From Ulva prolifera (Eukaryota; Chlorophyta; Ulvophyceae; Ulvales; Ulvaceae): a stretch of DNA of 64,000 nucleotides. The notes beneath the pieces were generated by a model. That model was not told where the DNA came from. It ran no database searches and saw only the letters and a list, made by a program, of their open reading frames with translations. Shown piece after piece: positions 46,440-59,600 of the stretch (the first letter of the stretch is position 1; each line of letters begins with the position of its first letter). The translations under genes and the position numbers were made by a program. The DNA lies in NCBI GenBank assembly GCA_023078555.1, contig CM041201.1, forward strand, positions 3,479,713 through 3,543,712, read 5' to 3'.

Positions 46440-47980
46440 AACCTGGCAGGGACGATTAGCAGAACAATTTGACGGTGTCTGTCGACGCTGTTGTTGTGAA
46501 GACTGGCTAAGAACGTGCAGGCGATGTCGCCTTTGTGCACCAGTCTACGCCGTGGGAATGGCAGAGCGACAATTCTTGTGGAGGCACACGTCTAGTGTGC
46601 GGTGATCTTTGTTGGGCCGCTTCGGCCTGCTCCACCGCGCCGCTGTCTGTAGGACGGTTTGTCGCCAAGGTTTTCAGATACGCAACACCGGTGAACTCGG
46701 CGAATGAAATCTGGCGGCGATACGTATATGGCCGCCGTGGCTTCAGCTAATGACCACGTGCGCGTGATCAGCTACTGTTCGTCGTGTGCGGTGTTGATAC
46801 ATTGCAACATGGTACTTTGCTTTGGTGTCAGTGCTTTCAGATTGCTATGGTATGGCTTCTCACGACTGCTGGACGGATGCATGGATGTGAGACGCGTGCC
46901 AAGCGCAGGCCCAAGCAAGCAGCACGTTACTCGTGATGTTTCTTGTTGTTGCTGTGACTATACTGCAACCGTCCGACAGTTTATGACTTTGAGTTCTCCT
47001 CCTGGTTTCTGTGGCACTGCGTTCATGCCGATAGCTGCACAATGTGGCACTAACTGCGTGTGTTGTCACACAACCGGTGCGTCTCCGCGCAGAGCTAGAC
47101 ACCCACGATCGGCGTGCGATGAAGCAAGTTGAACAATTGGTTGCTTTGCCGTTACCTTCTATGGTTCTGTGCTCCGATTCGAGTTAAGGTTGCTATGCTC
47201 AGCTGAGGCGTACTGCTCCAACGACGCCCATGCGTCGTTTTCCTCGAGACAAGCATCGGTGACACTTCGCGATAGCAACGTCTTTGCTCTGCCCACTTGT
47301 CCTGTGTAGAACGATGGATTCTGTCAAACAGTGCTCAATCGGTCAGGCCATGATCTTGCGTCCCCGGTAATACGGCACGCGCGACAGCATCTTGCCACGC
47401 ATGTTGAGGTAGCAGTCGTGCACCTATGATGCTGTCTACGTGGCACCCACTCAAGGAGTTAGTCCGCCTCCGCGCAAAACGTTTTGGACATGGAATTGCT
47501 GGTACTTTCCTAACAGTTTCATTGACTGTGTTCACAAAACGACCTGCAGGTCCTTCAGTCAAAAAAGCATTCACGAGTCGCTTCGTTTAAGCAATCGAGG
47601 GTCCGCTACATCAGCTCTGTCAGAACCATGCCATGAATCTGACGTAGCATTGTGTCTTCCCCCGAGCGTGTCGTCCCCCGGACTGCACGGAACATCTCAC
47701 TGGGGGTGCTAGCATGTCAGGGATCACAGCAGCCATGAAAGCCTTGCGTCTGTCTTGACTAAACAGTCATGGCGAGAGGATCACTGTAGCTGTGGAGGAA
47801 GCCACCTTCAGCCAAGCCATGAGCAGGGTGGGGTGGCAAGGCCATGCTGCAGAGGGGCAACACCACTCGTTTTGCAACGTGTCCACGCACCTGCGCATCG
47901 TGTCACACCCCAGACCGTATCTAACTTGCTCAATGTATCACCGGATCAGTTTAAGAAACCGTTCGAGCGCGTAATCGATG
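46440..47980. other. Stretch without a supported gene
   Basis: Several short frames on both strands (for example minus 47574-47335, basic, 79 codons) but no motif and no convincing splice chain. Confidence 0.4.
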
Positions 47981-47982
47981 GA

Positions 47983-48898
47983 TCAGTGACGTGTGGAAGG
48001 AACTCCAGATCCTGCAGTTTGAGAGCTTTGTTGACGAGTGGGGCTCGTGTTGAACTTGAAACGTTTCTTCCAGCGGCAGATCCAGATATGTGCAATAGCA
48101 TGATTGCACATGTGCCTTGCTGACACAACATCCGTGACAGTGGGTCAGCGGATATGGCAAGCTAGTGAGCCCCACCTTCCGCTTGTTGCGCTTGCCTAGC
48201 GATGCGCTGACCGACCATTTCTGGACATGGCTCGTCTCCAGGCCATCGTCAGTCATACAGTCTGGCAGCGGCAACTTCATGTACACTAGCACCCCGATAG
48301 CAAGCATCCGCTTCAGCGGGTCGACATGCTCTGAAGGGATCCCCAGGTCTTGTTGCCGGACTCGCCGACCCATGCGGCGCATAAGAGGCAGGACCTGCAA
48401 GGCGTTCACCTAGCTGCAGGAGCGCTGCCCCCTCAACACATCACAAGCGCTGCCAAGAGATGCAGGCCAGCCACAGCAGACACAGGATGCTGTGCATCAG
48501 CTGGCACGATTGCCCCCGGTTGCCCCGTCAGCCACACAGCCGTGTAGGTGGTATAGGATTGCAGCTGTGGCGAGGCGTTGAAAACGTGGGTGGTTGTCGA
48601 GGAAGGTGTCAGTAAGGTCGGGCAGTACCTCAGTGATGTGCTCACATATGCGAGCGCTGAGTTGCTGGACCCGGGCACAAGCCAGGACCCGAGTAGGGAA
48701 GAGGCTTAGGTTGCTGTACGCACGGATCTTGTTCTGCAGCACATCTCGGAGCAGGACCAGCTGCCCTGTCAGCGCCTGCAGGGCCTCCCCGATGCGCACC
48801 ACCTGAGACGCCCCGGAGCCATAGCTATACTGGTGCACGTTCTGCGCCAGTGCTTCATGCAAGGCGACCGCCAGGATCTGAAGGTTTGTGAAGCCTGC
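47983..48898 (-). CDS. Unrecognised helical protein, 5' partial
   Basis: Three minus-strand exons: 48898-48536, 48394-48176, 48066-47983 (TGA), all phase 0. The product is rich in amphipathic helices (LQILAVALHEALAQNVHQYS; VVRIGEALQALTGQLVLLRD; VQQLSARICEHITEVLPDL), then a basic stretch with VLPLMRRMGRRVRQQDLG and KRMLAIGVLVYMKLPLP, and a Lys/Arg-rich, Ser/Thr-rich tail (KRNKRK/KRFKF) that could be a nuclear signal. I do not recognise the family and found no catalytic motif. The 5' end lies above 48898 and was not found; a possible ATG region is at about 49040. The last exon rests on phase alone. Confidence 0.5.
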
Positions 48899-49326
48899 CT
48901 GTGGAAGACAGCCGCAGTCAGCCGCTGCTGCAACATGTGCTTTCTCGCTAGGTGCTGTGTGTTGTGCATTGTGGGCTCAAGATTTGAAATCCATCCCGCG
49001 GATTGTGTGGCAGTTTCAGCACCGGGGAAGAGGATCCTGTGAATTCATGTACAGCTCACGCGGGCTCGGCGCACCCTGTATGGTGGCGCACCCAGGTGAG
49101 CCAACTCCTCCGTAGCCGCGGAGCTCAGCTGAGGCTGTCGCCTGCCCCACATAGGCTTGCTTCTATGGTGTACGCATGTTTGTGTGGCTACTACATCGCC
49201 ATGTGGTGCTTTGCAGTGTGCACTTCAGCGCGACGGCAATGGTGGGGCTCATGCCTTCGGCTGGACCACAACCCTTCAGGCGCAGATCGATGGCGCCGTG
49301 TGGAGGCAATGGCAACCGACACACAT

Positions 49327-52300
49327 TCAGGGCAGCACCTGGACAAACTCCTTCTGCGCCTGCGCTATAGCTGCTGCAGCACTGGCCTGATGCTCTTCCG
49401 GCAGCTCTGAGCGAATCTCATTGCGCCGGTGCTCCTGCTGCTGAGTCTCCTGCTGCTGAATCCAAGCCCTGGTCTCTTGGAAGCGGCTAGCAAGAGACGC
49501 ATCGCTGCCACACAGCCCACCAGCTTCCTGGAGCAGGGCTACCACGGCAACATCAGCCACCATCTTGGCATTGTCCAGGGGAGTGCTGCCGTATGCGTCG
49601 ACTGGATTCACATCCGCTGTACATGACTTGCAGATCACAGACACCACCTCAATCGATCCACATGTTGCGGCGACATGCAGCGCCGTGCGCCCCTGTGGAT
49701 CCTGCATGATTGCTGGCTCATCCACCGTCTGCGCTGGCAGGCTCCCGTCATAGGCAGGCAAGTATTTGTGATCTTGCCTGCCTCAGCAGGTGTCAGGCTC
49801 ATAACAGCCCCCTGCTCTGCTGATGCTTCATGAACGCGAGACCACATTGGCGTGTGCAGCCGGCTGGCACGCACATCGAGAGAGAGCGGCTAAGGCATTT
49901 CCGCACCATGGACCACATGTCTATGTTGTGTTCGGAAAGCATCTGGAAGAAATTGGCATCGTTCTGTGCCGCCGCCTTGCAGAGGTCTTCTGCGATGTCG
50001 GGCTGCACCGGGGCACCTGCCGACTGCAGCATGGATGCAGCTCTGCGGTGTCCAGCACAAAGGGCGTCCCACAGCGGCGTGTGCGCCATGTCGTCAATCG
50101 GCCCGAGCTGTGTTTGTGGGTGCTCGAGCAGACACTTCAGCACCTTCATGCTCGAGTTCGCCGCTGCCAGGTGCAAGGGGGTGCGGTTGTCATAGTCTGC
50201 ACAATTGGGGTCCACTCCTGCTGACAGCAGTATCTCCACTCGCTGCACATCGTCGTCTGCAGCTGCCTGTATCAGCCTACTGGTGTACTGCTTGGCTGGG
50301 AGCTTGTGGTGATCGCATCTCAGAAGAGCTGCTAGGTAATGCACGACCTCAGCATGTCCCTCTCGAATGGCATCGTCCATCGGTGTGCCACAGTACCGAT
50401 CTTTTACTGTGATGCTTGCGTTGAATCGCTCAATGAGGATCCTCACGACACTCTTGTGGCCCATGCTAGCAGCAATGTGCAGAGCGGTCCTGTCATCGTA
50501 ATCGCTTTCATCCACCTGCCACGTCATGTTGTTTTCGTAAACTCGAGGATTCAGAACAGACATGCAAGGGTTGGTACAAGCTCAAGGGCACGACGAGTGC
50601 CTTCCTGGTGTAAACCTGTGACATTTGTATGCGAGGAGTAAGGCGCAACGCACAAACAAGAAGTCAAACTTGAGCTAGATTCAGCCTGGTGAAAGACAAT
50701 GGCTTGCCACCCCACAGACATGCAGAAAAGCAGATACACATTGGCGGTGGCAACATACCTCCACATGCTCTGATTCCAGCAGGAGCTGCACCAGGCGCAT
50801 ATCTTTTGCTGCCACTGCAGCAAGGAGTTTCACAACGTTTTGTTCCTTGCGCCGCCTCACAGCTTCGTCAACCTTGCGCCAGACAGCTCCTTCATTTTGC
50901 TGGGTTGTTGAGTCAAGTGTGGTCTCCGAGGTCATGCTGAACTTGTCAGACTTGCTGCTGTCCACAGAGTCAACCAATGCATCAACCATGGCTGTTTCAT
51001 CGTCCACATATGTCGCTGCCACCTGTTTATAATCGCTGTACGCCAAAGCAAAAACTGCCACCCTTGTCTTGCCAGCACATGCTGCGTGTATATGACGGAG
51101 ACGGAAAAGGAATGCCAGCTCACCAATGGTGTCTCCCTTCTTTTTGGTCTCTCTTACCTGTATGCATGCAGGCATCACACAGTGATGACTGGATGCTGTA
51201 GACTGTAGCAAGCTCCATGCATCAAGTTCAGGGTCAGCTGGCCACCGTTTCGCTGCCATCCATTTCTTGTTGCAGGATGGTCACAGAACCAGAGGCTATG
51301 ATGTGGAGATCATTGCAGATGTCGTTGGTATGGAAAAGATATTCATCGCTAGCAAAGCTTGCTTCTCGAAGTAGTGCTGCCAGGCTGGCAGTGAATCCTG
51401 ACGTGCAGTTCACGAAGAGTGGATTAGCCTTCAGCAACGGCAGGCTCATCTGCATTGCAACTTCTATGCGCAGATTTGTCGACAGCAAGCTGTTTATGTG
51501 CTCCGACGAATAAGCATCCCTCTGAAGACCATCTTCGAAGCAGCTGACAATGTCCACTGCCAGATCTCTGGAGAAACTGTGCTTCTGCAGGAAACTTTGC
51601 ACCTTGGACATCTGCTCCCGCATGCCAACGAGCGCTTCATCGCTGGCCATGACCATATTCGATATCTCACCAACCACATATGCGTAGACCGTCAAAGTTG
51701 TCAGCATGCTCCAAATCGTGAAGATGATTTCTCCTATGTTCTTGGGTGTTGCATCCCCCACAAGGCTGGCAGTTGACAGAGTTGAGGCTGCCCAGTAGCA
51801 GCTGAAGATGTACTGCTTGATGATAGGCACTGAATCGATCCATAGCTGTGCTTCTCCAAGGCCAGAGTAGTAGTAGATCCATGATCCAGAGGGGTCATCA
51901 ATCTGTGAATGAGACAAGTCCCGGCCAACAGTGCCAATGTACCACCAAATGCACCCATAAATGTGTGTCAATCCCAAAATCAGGGGCATGAGCCGCAGAA
52001 TACCCATTGACACACTAGTCCGTGCGACAGATTTACCCAGCTCTCGATACAACCGCAGCATGCGATAAATGCGTAGCATCTTTGGCAGCCGCAACCAGCT
52101 CACATAACCATGATTGGCATTCCCATTCCAGCCCACAAGATTGCTGAACGGCATCGCAGCGATCAAGTCCAGAAAGAAACTGCTGTTGATGTAATGGACA
52201 CGGATGGCTTTCAAATTGTAAACAAGGATCCCATTATCATCGTAGAAAGCACGAGACACATTGACAAACATGTCTGCTATGAGCAGCGCCTCCAAGATCT

Positions 52301-53015
52301 GATTCCCGATATCATACAGCGGACCTGCAGCAGGGGATCTGCAGTTTGACAATTGCCAATGATTACTGCTGAAAGAGATATGTTGTGGTATGCACATGCA
52401 TGCCAGTGAGCTGACACCTCGTCATCCATCATGTTGACCATTGGCGGCGTATATGGCCTGGGGCCAAAGGCTTGTGAGAAAAATTCGTTTTTGTGGGATT
52501 TTCGGTCAATCGATCTCCCCGCATCTCAGAGAAGACCAACGATGGGGCCCATGCAACTCCTGTGACACTCTGTCAAATAATTGTAAATGGACGTACCTAG
52601 TCTTACTGCTAAACTGAACGCTATGCTGACTGGTACTTCCCTGCAAACATTTGGACTTCATCGCAGAGCAGGTGGCAACAGTGCAATGTGTATGCATGCT
52701 GGACATTTATCCACAATAGAGGCTTGGTCTGCCCTGCCAACCGCCATCGATATCGCATGATTCTTGGCCGTCGCACCAGAAGAAGAACAAAGCCACCAAA
52801 CGAATCAGATTATCCCAGAGCCGTATCGCACAGGAATCTGGATGGCACACTCGCCAGCTCGCGTCAGGTGGCAGCTTTGCCTGAACACGATTGTTCGCTA
52901 TGGTCTTGCAGATAGCGATGAAATCATCCAGCCCAACTGTGCGCATGGGATCTTTCAAACATTCCATCTTTATCCCCTGCACCAAGTGGAACCGTTTATA
53001 GCGATCCTGCACCAT
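49327..53015 (-). CDS. Shaker-like channel with CNBD and ankyrin repeats (channel 1)
   Basis: Relative of plant AKT/KAT/SKOR potassium channels. Exons (minus): 53015-52777, 52640-52597, 52324-51246, 51157-50759, 50515-49907, 49728-49327; 923 residues, phases 2, 1, 0, 0, 0. Seen: S1 across exons 1-2 (LIRLVALFFFW/EVPVSIAF), S2 (LEALLIADMFVNV), S3 (SFFLDLIAAMPF), S4 with regular basic residues (LRLPKMLRIYRMLRLYREL), S5, the pore loop, S6, a C-linker, a cyclic-nucleotide-binding fold (GDTIGELAFLFRL) and at least five ankyrin repeats (DYDDRTALHIAASMG; DYDNRTPLHLAAANS; DPQGRTALHVAATCG), with a Gln-rich end. Odd: the pore filter is STASLVGD (278-285), not TxGYGD, with one extra residue. The start at 53015 is the first ATG of the open frame. 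It may conduct little potassium, or serve another ion or as a subunit. Confidence 0.9.
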
Positions 53016-53603
53016 GCTGGCACCTGGCTCACAATAGGCTGCAGTCTGTGGAGAAAGACGGCACAGTCTTAAGACGAGACAATCAAAATTGATTTGTTCA
53101 GGCTTATAGCACGAGTATGCCTTTGTTGCAGGCCCCTGCAGCTATCAATGGTATGTGAGGCACTCGAAACGTGCCGCACTGTATCAACCGAATCGCTCAA
53201 TGTAGTGTAAGGTACTACCTGATACCTCATCATAGATCTACCATAAGTGTTGTAGACTCGAGAGCATCGCAGCGTTGCAGACTACGGCTAGTCTGCATAG
53301 TTGCACGCTAAAACCGATTTTGTGAACCTGGACGCTGAAGAGGAAACTGACAGCATCAATGCAGCAATTGAGGAGACTTCGTACTCCTGTACATATAAAA
53401 GTCTGCCTGGTGGAGAGCTGGCGCCCATCGTGGCTGCATGTGGCTATTCCATAGAGTACACACGTTCAACAACACACTCTAACCAGTTCCTCTCGAGCTA
53501 GGTGAACTGCGGGAGATTCTATGTTCTTGCCTTTTCAACTAAGAGAGACACATGCTATCAGACATCACACCAGACCGACAAGGGCAGCAGCCCATCTCTG
53601 ACA

Positions 53604-56600
53604 TCAAATAGACTGCAATCGTGTCAGACTAAATCAGTTCATGGTTGGATGCTGACACACTTGCGATGCGGTCTCTGCGGCGCACATACCTCCAGCAAGT
53701 CAAATGAAGCTTTGGTGAGGGGGAATTCAGCCTGCAGCAGCCTCACCAGGCCTTCTGCTGCAGCAAACGACACACTATGATTCCTGTTACCATCGATGTA
53801 GGCAAAGGTGCGCCGTGCTATCTCATGGGGCGGTAACTTCGATCCTCGTTTCCAACACCAAAGCTCCCATGCTGACATTTGCAACACCACCTGCATCAGT
53901 TTGGCACACAATAAAGATGTTGATGAGCACAATTGCCTGGCAATGCTGGTCCACCAGATGAGCCCATTCACCCAAGCCGCAGCTGCGGTGCAACACCTTC
54001 AGGCCGTCGTTGCCATGTACTGCAATGACTTCGTCAAGGGCAGCCACCTCTTCAAGGTCGGCTTCTGCTTCTGCTTGCAAATCTGCTTGCATAGTGACAG
54101 CGTCATCGAGTTCAGAAATGTCTCCAGATGCCAAACTGCCTTCTGCACACAACGAGAGTCCACTGAACATTGAGCTTTGCTGGCGACCCACCACTGTCAG
54201 CATTCTTGCCAGTTTGGAAAAACTTGATTGTCTGAGTTGACCGTCAAGAACAACATTAGCGACATGGACAGCGCACCTGCGGCAATCATTCTGGAACGAG
54301 ACCGTTGCAGGCCTGTCATTGCTGCCCATGTATCTTCTATGCCCATCCACTTGACAAAGACCTTCATGAACCTGTCAGGGTTGATTTCTTGGGCAGCATC
54401 TGCCTCACTGACAAGGGCATGCCATAATTGTTCTAAATCACCACGAACAAAAGCCTGGCGAATGATGTGTCCATCTGTTGCGATACTGATGGCATTGATG
54501 TTTTGTAAGTCTAGCGCTGAAAACGTCTCTGACATCCACATGTACAATTTCTGAAGTTGCATCATGATTTCCGTCATGTTGGCACCTTGTACAATGCCAG
54601 TACCTGGGGTGACAGCTTCCAAGAGCTCATCAGAGCAGACACTGTCTGTCTCAAACGTGTTTACTTGCTTTGCTGGCCGAAGGACTCCTGACACACTGTG
54701 CCTCGCCTTCTGACCTATAGCTGCAGAGTTGCCCGTTTGCGCAAACTTCGATGCTTTAACCTTGGCTAATGGGTGCTCAGTCTGAACCCCCACAGCTTCT
54801 AGAACGCGATCTCGAAAGTGTGCCCAAGTTAGAATTCTTGTCAAGGATAGCTGCTTGAATCCTACAGAAACAGGAAGCTATTCAATCATTGACCTTACAA
54901 GATCTGTGCTATGGAACACTGTGCAGGCTCGAAATATGGAGCAAGCAGTATGCCGGTGTGTGATCGAAGTCTGTGGTGTACCAGGGGCTCCAAACAGTAA
55001 AGCCTCGAAGTCCACTGCAGTGACATCTTTTTCATCGAATGCCAGACCCAGCAGGTCAAAAATCTTGCGCAGATGGTCAATTTGTGGCTCGAAAACACAC
55101 AAGATAGGACTAGCCAGTTCGGCCAAATCGTGCATCGTGTCCTCAACGGTATGAGCTCTCATCATCACTCTCATAGCGGTCTTCAATATATGGGCATGTG
55201 AGTATGCAGCATTTTCATCATGTTGATGAACTGTTGATGACTGCTTAATGAGTGTCCTGGACGCATCTTAGTTGGTTTTGTATGGCACCTGTATATGTAC
55301 ACTGAGCAAAGCGTTCCAAGCTGTACTAAAGAAGCAGCGCAACAATGCCAAGCAAGCAGAAGGCCTCGTCGAAGTGCAGCATAGCTGAAGCACCGACATG
55401 CACCCAGCTTGATGATCATGCGTGCTTGTGTCTTTTGAACTGCACGTCGGATACCGAACGCAGCGTGCCATGCCCAGGCATACAATTGTCATAGCTGCAA
55501 TGCCTCGCTCAGGCATGTCATTGCAAACGCTGCAGTGGCTCAAGAGTCGTCTACTGACACATATGCATACTACATCGCACCGGACAGATTTGTTTCTGGG
55601 GCAAAGGAGCATCATCAGCGCTCGCACAGCTGTCAGTAAGTTTTGTGTATCTTCCAGGTGAGCCAGAAACTCCTCAACCCCCTCTCGAATCGCAGGCAGA
55701 GCCTATACAGCACAGGTCTGCGGCTTGAACCACATACAATACCCTTACATGGCTATCATAGGAAAAAGACTCCTGACCGTGCAAGCGATGTTGGTTCCAC
55801 ATAGTGGAAGTGGCACGGCACACGCAATGCATGGTGCCGAATGCCCCATTGATGCTGTCTCAGGCATTTCCAGTAAGGCAACAATTGAGAAGTACTAAGA
55901 TGCAGTCTCACAAGACCGACAAACAATTCAACCTGCAAAGGTCTTGTGCCCGATCTGGTGCAACATGACCGCAGCCATGTGCTCACAAGAGATTTCTGCA
56001 CCAAGGCATGTATAATGTCCTGGAATCAACACACCTTGATGTTGTAATTCAGGGACTCACGGCGGATTTGTAGAGCAGCCTCTTGTGTCTGTGACATTGT
56101 GGATCCCATCGCAAGGAGCTCTGTGTGTCGGTGTGTGAGCGTCCGGCACAAGGACTGCCTCAAGTTCGTCAGCGAGGGTGTAGCCTTTGAAGAAAGGATC
56201 TCTTGCAGTCTCAGGCGCTGCTCAGGTTTGTGGCACTGCCCTGCAGTCACAGCACCTCTGAGACTGCATCGCTTCCTGAACCCCCAGAGGCCCCCCGCAA
56301 GGGTGCCAGGTCAAGCTAGGTTGCAGCCTCCAAGCGATTGTTCCACACACCATTCGCACATATTGACAGGTCCGGACAGCTTGATGACTTGCTTCATCAG
56401 AAGCCGCCGGCACAGGTATTGACAGCAGACATAATCACTGACGTACCACGCATGGCTTCACACGAATGTATGTGTATAACCAGGACCCAGCTTTTGTGAC
56501 AGTCCGGTGATAAGACCGCTCTACCACTGGACCCTTGTACGGCGCGACGTGCAAGGGTCCAGTGGTAGAGCGGTCTTATCACTGGACTGTCACAATGTAT

Positions 56601-59600
56601 TCTACGATCATGGAGGCACTGTCATGGCCTGATCTCCACGTCATGAACCAAAGTAGAAAACAGAACACGAACATGCATCAGCCTGGCCAGATCTGTGTTT
56701 CATCATGCACTCGCAACAATCGCACCTGCATTTGAGACGAGAAGGACAATGCATGAAACATGCTGTTCACGGACAGCATGATCTAGTGGTGTCATCCCCC
56801 ATACATCCTTAGAATTCACGTCTGTTGCATGTTCAGTGATCAAGAAGTACAGCGCCATGATCTTCCCCGCCCTCGCTGCAACATGAAGTGCTGTCATCTG
56901 CATCCACACGCACATGATGACCGAGGCAAGCGACACTACAAGACACAGCGCTTCTGGACATCCCTAGCTCATGCACACAAGTCTTACGCTGACTTGCATC
57001 CGATCTCTCTCAGCGGACACAACAGTGCAGCCAGAGGGCACAGAGGGCACCTTGTCATAGTTGTGTACTGCAAAACGAGCACCCGCAGCTGACAGGAGCG
57101 CCAAGTGAGCCGTATTGTCGGAGCGTGCCGCTTCCAATAGAGTGTGGTGCTCAAGGCCATAAGATGCTTTCGCCCCATGGCTTGCTAGTACTCGCACAAT
57201 CATGTGGTCCCCAGTTTTGATGGCGTCTTCAATCGGCGTCCCACCCCATCTGCATGCTAGCGCTGCCTATTTGTACGACAGCTCCAAACTGCAGGAAGTG
57301 GGACCAGTCTGAAAAAGACCGTCACCTGTCACCCTGGTTCACATCGGCGCCCAGGTGCAGGACGCTCTCCACAGCTGAAAGCTTGCCAGCAGCACACAGC
57401 ATGTGCAACACGCCGCGCCCATCGTAATCACACGCATTGACGTCCGCTCCAGCCCGATCACATGCCAGCTGGAGCAGTGCAGGGTCAGTCTCTGCAAGTT
57501 CCTTGACCAAAGAGAATGTGCCTGCCCTTAAGGCTGCGCCTTTGTCAACAAGCAGCTTGGCTGTTTTCATGTCCTTCAGCCTCAGGGCTTCTAGCAGTGG
57601 CGTGCTGCCCCAGCGATCCACGACGTCCACCAAAGCCCCCCTCTCGAGAAGAATGCGGACCACTTCCATCTGCCCCTCTGCTACAGCTAGATGCAGCGTT
57701 GTCCGCCCATCGTAATCTCCTGCAAACACTGCGCTTGTACACAACAAGTGCGCCTTCAAGTCAAAGCGCCACATTCCAGCATGTGGGATGTGGTGAAGGC
57801 TGAGAATTGCTGTCGGGCTGGTGCCAGGTGAAAGAGCAAGCGCTTGAAATGGTGACAGCTCATGCAATGTTGAACTGCAGAAGCATCTTGCACTGCTCAC
57901 CAATTAGTGCGTTCACTGGGCAAAGTGATCAAAGTAGCTGCCTAGCATGCATTGGTCACGACAAGAACAGGAGGACTCAACACCAGCATCAATCGGCAGG
58001 CCGCGGGCCAGCAGGTGTTCCACAGCATCAATCTGTCCACTTGACGCTGCGTATTTGAGTTCTGTGAGACCTGCCTCCACATATCTTCGGAGCTCTTGCT
58101 GCACCACTGTGGCACAGGTCAGCAATGTGGAGTCATGGCCGGGTAATCGAATGCGCTTTCAACCATCGACCTTGCGCCGTAACTTTGACCGCCAAGGGGT
58201 GCAAGGTGTATGCATGTGCCATCACAAGAACACGCTCGCCCATGATGCCATCCTGCCGCACTCCACACACTTGCGTGAGGCCGGCGGTGACACAGAGACC
58301 ACACACACCACAGACAGAAGATTGCAACTGAACAACTTGCCGCTAACAAATTACTGGTGCCTTCTTAACGAAGACGGAATGTCCAGCAGGGCGCGGGGCT
58401 GCACACTCAGTTGTTTTTCAGTTCACCGGCCCTGGAGTGGTTGAATTCCAGGATCGACTGCCATATACCGGAGTGCAAATACATCAGCGTTCTTGTACCG
58501 AGACCGTCTCAGCCAATCGCCCCTAAAGGTCATCTGGACCAAATGACCCCAGACCAGGCGGCCGAGCCAGCACATCGACACATCACTGTAGACCGCAATT
58601 GTGCGGGGTAGGGACGAACAAGTTGAGTAGTGCCAAACAGCGTTGATGACAATCCCCCAGCACAACCAGCCAGAGCATGGGAACTCACGCTGCGAGAGGA
58701 TCACAAATGTGCAGCCAGAGTCCACCACTGCTGAAGCGCTGTATACAGAAATATGCCAGACTTCGGACCGCGGTCTCCTGTTTGAAATCCGAACAGGAAA
58801 GCGCAGTCCAGTGTACCGCGGAAAGGCTGATGGTCTTTCATACCTGGATAGCCCCTCGCAACTGCGTGGATCCCTCTGCATCTGCTGGCTGATCGCCAGT
58901 GGTGGTGGTTCCTATGTCATCTCCATTGCGACCAAGATCAAATTGCATCAACATGTTCGTCAATATGACCTCATGCTGCTCTGGATAGTGGGAGATGACA
59001 TCATCATAGCTAGCCTTAGTCGCAACAAGCATGGCGCTGTTCTCATTAGCTCGTGCCCTTACAGAACTGGGCTCTGGTACCCCTGCAGAACTCCACGTTC
59101 AGAGCACTGTGAAAGACCCTGGGTGCTTCAATTGCCTGAGGTCACATGGTGTACGGCCAGAAACAGCTCGATGAATGCTATGAACTTGGTTGCACATCGC
59201 CAGACCAGCGGCTTCGAGCGAATTCGATCAGTAGGTCATGCACGCCATGCCTTCAGCACATGAAGCGTCTGCGGGCTGAAGTCTGGCCGTGAAGATGGTG
59301 GGAGCACACCAAGGAAAAATGACACTGCCCCGGTGAGACAGGGTCCAGTTCCTTCCCCGGACAGTAACTCAACGAGATCCCCTTTGCGGTCTGTGACAAT
59401 GAGAGTTCCTTTCGTCGCAAACCCAAGTTCTCTAGACATATCGCCGTGCTTGATGATCAACTCGTCGGGCATCAACGAGACCTCGGTAAGAGTCATCATG
59501 AACCGCTGCAGGAACTGTGAATTGCAGTGCTTGAAAAGGTGCATACTCCTTTGAATGGTTCTCTCACACTCTACTTGTGCCACACGAGCTTGCAGAGACC

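Noticed and set aside
56494-56595. Pair of divergent tRNA genes
   Set aside because: Only the 5' half resembles a tRNA; no T-arm, acceptor closure or terminator.
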